Source: Rhodospirillaceae bacterium (GTDB lineage Bacteria; Pseudomonadota; Alphaproteobacteria; MPNO01; UBA2964). From it: a DNA stretch of 64,000 bases. This document shows, one piece after another, positions 62,303 through 64,000 of this stretch. How positions within the stretch are numbered: the first letter of the stretch is position 1; each line of letters begins with the position of its first letter. The notes beneath the pieces are model-generated. The model worked only from the letters and a program-made list of their open reading frames with translations. It was not told the origin of the DNA and did no database searches. The stretch lies in contig PBIN01000014.1 of the NCBI GenBank assembly GCA_002720855.1, positions 1 to 64,000 on the forward strand, given 5' to 3'. The translations under genes were made by a program, and so were the position numbers.

Positions 62303-63180
62303 GACAGGTTACTGACGTAATCCAGAACCAGCCGGTTGAAAGCCTCGGGATGTTCCCGATAGCTAAAGTGACCGGATTCGTTAAAAACATGCATATCTGT
62401 ACGCGGTTCTTTGTGGATCATTATATCGAAAAGCGCGAAACCCTGATCGATCGTCGCAGTTGGATCGTTATATCCCCAAATGAGGAGGTTCGGCCTTCCG
62501 GTACCGCGTTCCATGAGCCAGTCAAAAGTCTCTGATTTTTGCCGGCCGTGGCTCGGTAAAAATACAGTATTGCAAAGCCCGCCTGCTTCCATTTTTTCGC
62601 AGGATTCAATGTATTTCGGCAAAGCGGAAACCCGCATTAGCTCGTCGAGCCAATCGTCAGTGACACATTTGGGATTATAAGAATAGTGTTCCATGACCCA
62701 GCGTTGACTTTCGCGTGACAAAAAGGGCTGAGGCGTATCTGCAAACACGATGTGATTTCGACCTTGACCGGGTCCTAAGGTGGCGGTGTCGACCATAATG
62801 TTGGATTTAATTCGAGACGGATCCTCCAGTGTCATACGACACGTCAAAAATGCTCCACGCGAATGACCAACGATGTGACAGTCTCCGAGATCCAGTATTT
62901 CGAGAAACCGCAAAGCATGTTTAACGACGCGATCCATTGTATAGGCAGAATCAGATTCCGGATTGTCCGTATAGCCCTGGCCGATCTTGTCGACGGCGAT
63001 GACCCGACATTCCTTGGAGAGTCCGTCGAAATTTAAATTCCAGTCGGCTGCACAGTCTGCGCCATGCGGCGAACCAAAATTTCCGCCATGGAAAAGTACG
63101 ACCGTCTCGCCTTCTCCTTTATCGAAGTAGCGTGTGTTGATGCCGTCAACGTCTACAAATTTGGCTTGAGTAAAATCCAT
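62299..63180 (-). CDS. Alpha/beta hydrolase, tandem paralogue A
   Basis: A 293-residue hydrolase. VVLFHGGNFGSPHGAD oxyanion region, IAVDKIGQGYTDNPES, nucleophile Ser107 in VGHSRGAFLTCRMT, Asp in IWGYNDPTATI and His in NESGHFSYREHPE. It is a clear paralogue of the truncated gene beginning at 63196: both share the FHGGNFGS, DK(I/L)GQGYTDNP, GHSRG and RPxxxWGYxDPT patterns. Close to meta-cleavage-product hydrolases of aromatic degradation. 15 bp separate the two, same direction. Confidence 0.88.
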   Translation of the reverse strand: MDFTQAKFVDVDGINTRYFDKGEGETVVLFHGGNFGSPHGADCAADWNLNFDGLSKECRVIAVDKIGQGYTDNPESDSAYTMDRVVKHALRFLEILDLGDCHIVGHSRGAFLTCRMTLEDPSRIKSNIMVDTATLGPGQGRNHIVFADTPQPFLSRESQRWVMEHYSYNPKCVTDDWLDELMRVSALPKYIESCEKMEAGGLCNTVFLPSHGRQKSETFDWLMERGTGRPNLLIWGYNDPTATIDQGFALFDIMIHKEPRTDMHVFNESGHFSYREHPEAFNRLVLDYVSNLS

Positions 63181-63195
63181 GTCTTCCTCCCGGCG

Positions 63196-64000
63196 TCAGG
63201 CGCTAGCGATAAAGCTTCGCAATACTTCATCGAAGCGTTTGCGTTGCTCACGGAAACAGAAATGCCCGGCTTGGTTTAGAATTTGCCATCTCGCACAGCG
63301 TTCTTTCTCGGCCAATATTCGATAAAGCTCAAATGCTTGAGCATGAGATACAGTGGGGTCGTCATATCCCCAAACCTGCATCACCGGCCGTTGAATGCCG
63401 CGCGTCTGCAATGTACGGAACATCTCTTCCTTATCGGTTTGCAGGCCCGGTAAGAATTTTGTCCATAAAAATCCGTCTTGAGTCATTTTGTCTACGGCCT
63501 CAGCGTAACTTTGCTGTTGCGCTATGGCGGCAAGGGCCTCGACCCATTCGTCGGTGACACAATCCGCACTATAGGAATAGCGTTCTAATACCCAACGCTG
63601 GCTCTCTGCTGTAAGTGCCGGCGAGGGTTTGTTCGCGAACACTCTCTCGTTTCCGCCGGTACCCGGTGCGCAGGTGTTGCTGCTGACAATGACGCAGGAT
63701 TTCGCTAATTCCGGATAGTCGACTGTTAAACGGCATGTCAAATAGCCACCGCGCGAATGACCGACTAAATGAGCTGAATCGATCCCGAGCGTTTTTAGAG
63801 TCTGGTGGGCATGTTCAACAACCGCCGCCATCGTATAGTCGTCGTCAGATTTTGGATTGTCGGTATATCCCTGGCCGAGTTTATCGATTGCGACGACACG
63901 CCCCCATTTAGCGATGTCGTTGATCGTTTCTCCCCAATCATCTGTGGCATCAGCACTTCCTGTCGAGCCAAAATTTCCGCCATGAAACAGTACAACGGTC
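63196..64000 (-). CDS. Alpha/beta hydrolase, tandem paralogue B (5' end outside window)
   Basis: Coding runs on the minus strand from the right window edge to a stop at 63196; the start lies beyond 64000. The visible 268 residues begin TVVLFHGGNFGSTGSADATD and contain DKLGQGYTDNPKSD, LVGHSRGGYLTCRLT (nucleophile Ser), VWGYDDPTVSHAQ and QAGHFCFREQRKRF. It is a tandem relative of the 62299-63180 gene. An internal Met would give a shorter protein, but homology continues upstream of it to the edge, so the true gene is longer. Confidence 0.85.
   Translation of the reverse strand, partial: TVVLFHGGNFGSTGSADATDDWGETINDIAKWGRVVAIDKLGQGYTDNPKSDDDYTMAAVVEHAHQTLKTLGIDSAHLVGHSRGGYLTCRLTVDYPELAKSCVIVSSNTCAPGTGGNERVFANKPSPALTAESQRWVLERYSYSADCVTDEWVEALAAIAQQQSYAEAVDKMTQDGFLWTKFLPGLQTDKEEMFRTLQTRGIQRPVMQVWGYDDPTVSHAQAFELYRILAEKERCARWQILNQAGHFCFREQRKRFDEVLRSFIASA

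Overview
The window reads as chromosome of a free-living, moderate-GC alphaproteobacterium. Pointers are the fused-family order gltD-gltB beside an NDUFA9-like epimerase and uppP, the FtsZ-associated glutathione-transferase homologue FzlA, and a thrS-infC-rpmI-rplT-pheS-pheT block. This is an inference from gene content; I cannot place the order or genus. No phage genome, plasmid replication gene, transposase or CRISPR array was seen.

Layout. 1-9.7 kb: a tRNA-Leu(CAG), an NDUFA9-like epimerase, uppP, then gltD-gltB (glutamate synthase) with an MFS transporter directly behind. 9.6-14.2 kb: a cupin plus a periplasmic-binding-fold, 4,5-dihydroxyphthalate-decarboxylase-like protein, fzlA, and a MetX-family acyltransferase converging on cysteine synthase. 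14.2-19 kb: MFS transporters, a hydrolase/HxlR/MAPEG block bounded by a 33-bp direct repeat, and a decayed MFS fragment. 19-22.3 kb: a divergent GST/ArsR pair with Cys-rich tails on both proteins, a cupredoxin/DUF4142 pair and an AraC regulator. 22.3-37.6 kb: cell-envelope glycosyltransferases and the translation core (thrS, infC, rpmI, rplT, pheST, lepA).

A tRNA-Ser(GGA) at 37.7 kb marks a change in character. To its right are small orphan proteins, a broken 3' end of a PEP-CTERM gene, secreted proteins, a frameshifted GH108 lysozyme-like gene, and then (41-64 kb) a dense catabolic region. That region holds a two-component Rieske dioxygenase, a phthalate-type Rieske oxygenase, a GMC oxidoreductase / class II aldolase / class II aldolase / shikimate-dehydrogenase operon, TenA, a TauD-type dioxygenase, an LLM flavin monooxygenase, a hydroxycinnamoyl-CoA hydratase-lyase homologue, an SDR lacking the YxxxK motif, a fumarylacetoacetate-hydrolase-family enzyme, a class D flavin monooxygenase, an ornithine-cyclodeaminase homologue, and two tandem alpha/beta hydrolases, the last cut by the window edge. 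Together these look like degradation of one or more aromatic or phenylpropanoid compounds; no ring-cleavage dioxygenase of intradiol or extradiol type is visible, so the pathway is incomplete here or uses a different ring-opening step.

The sequence-level points most worth a second look are: infC initiating at ATC behind a strong Shine-Dalgarno; the MFS remnant and 33-bp repeat around 14.25/16.33 kb; a perfect 16-bp palindrome in front of an ArsR with paired C-terminal cysteines; loss of a key tyrosine in the hydroxycinnamoyl-CoA lyase homologue; the SxxxR SDR; and the aldolase/AroE/GMC operon as a possible undescribed pathway.
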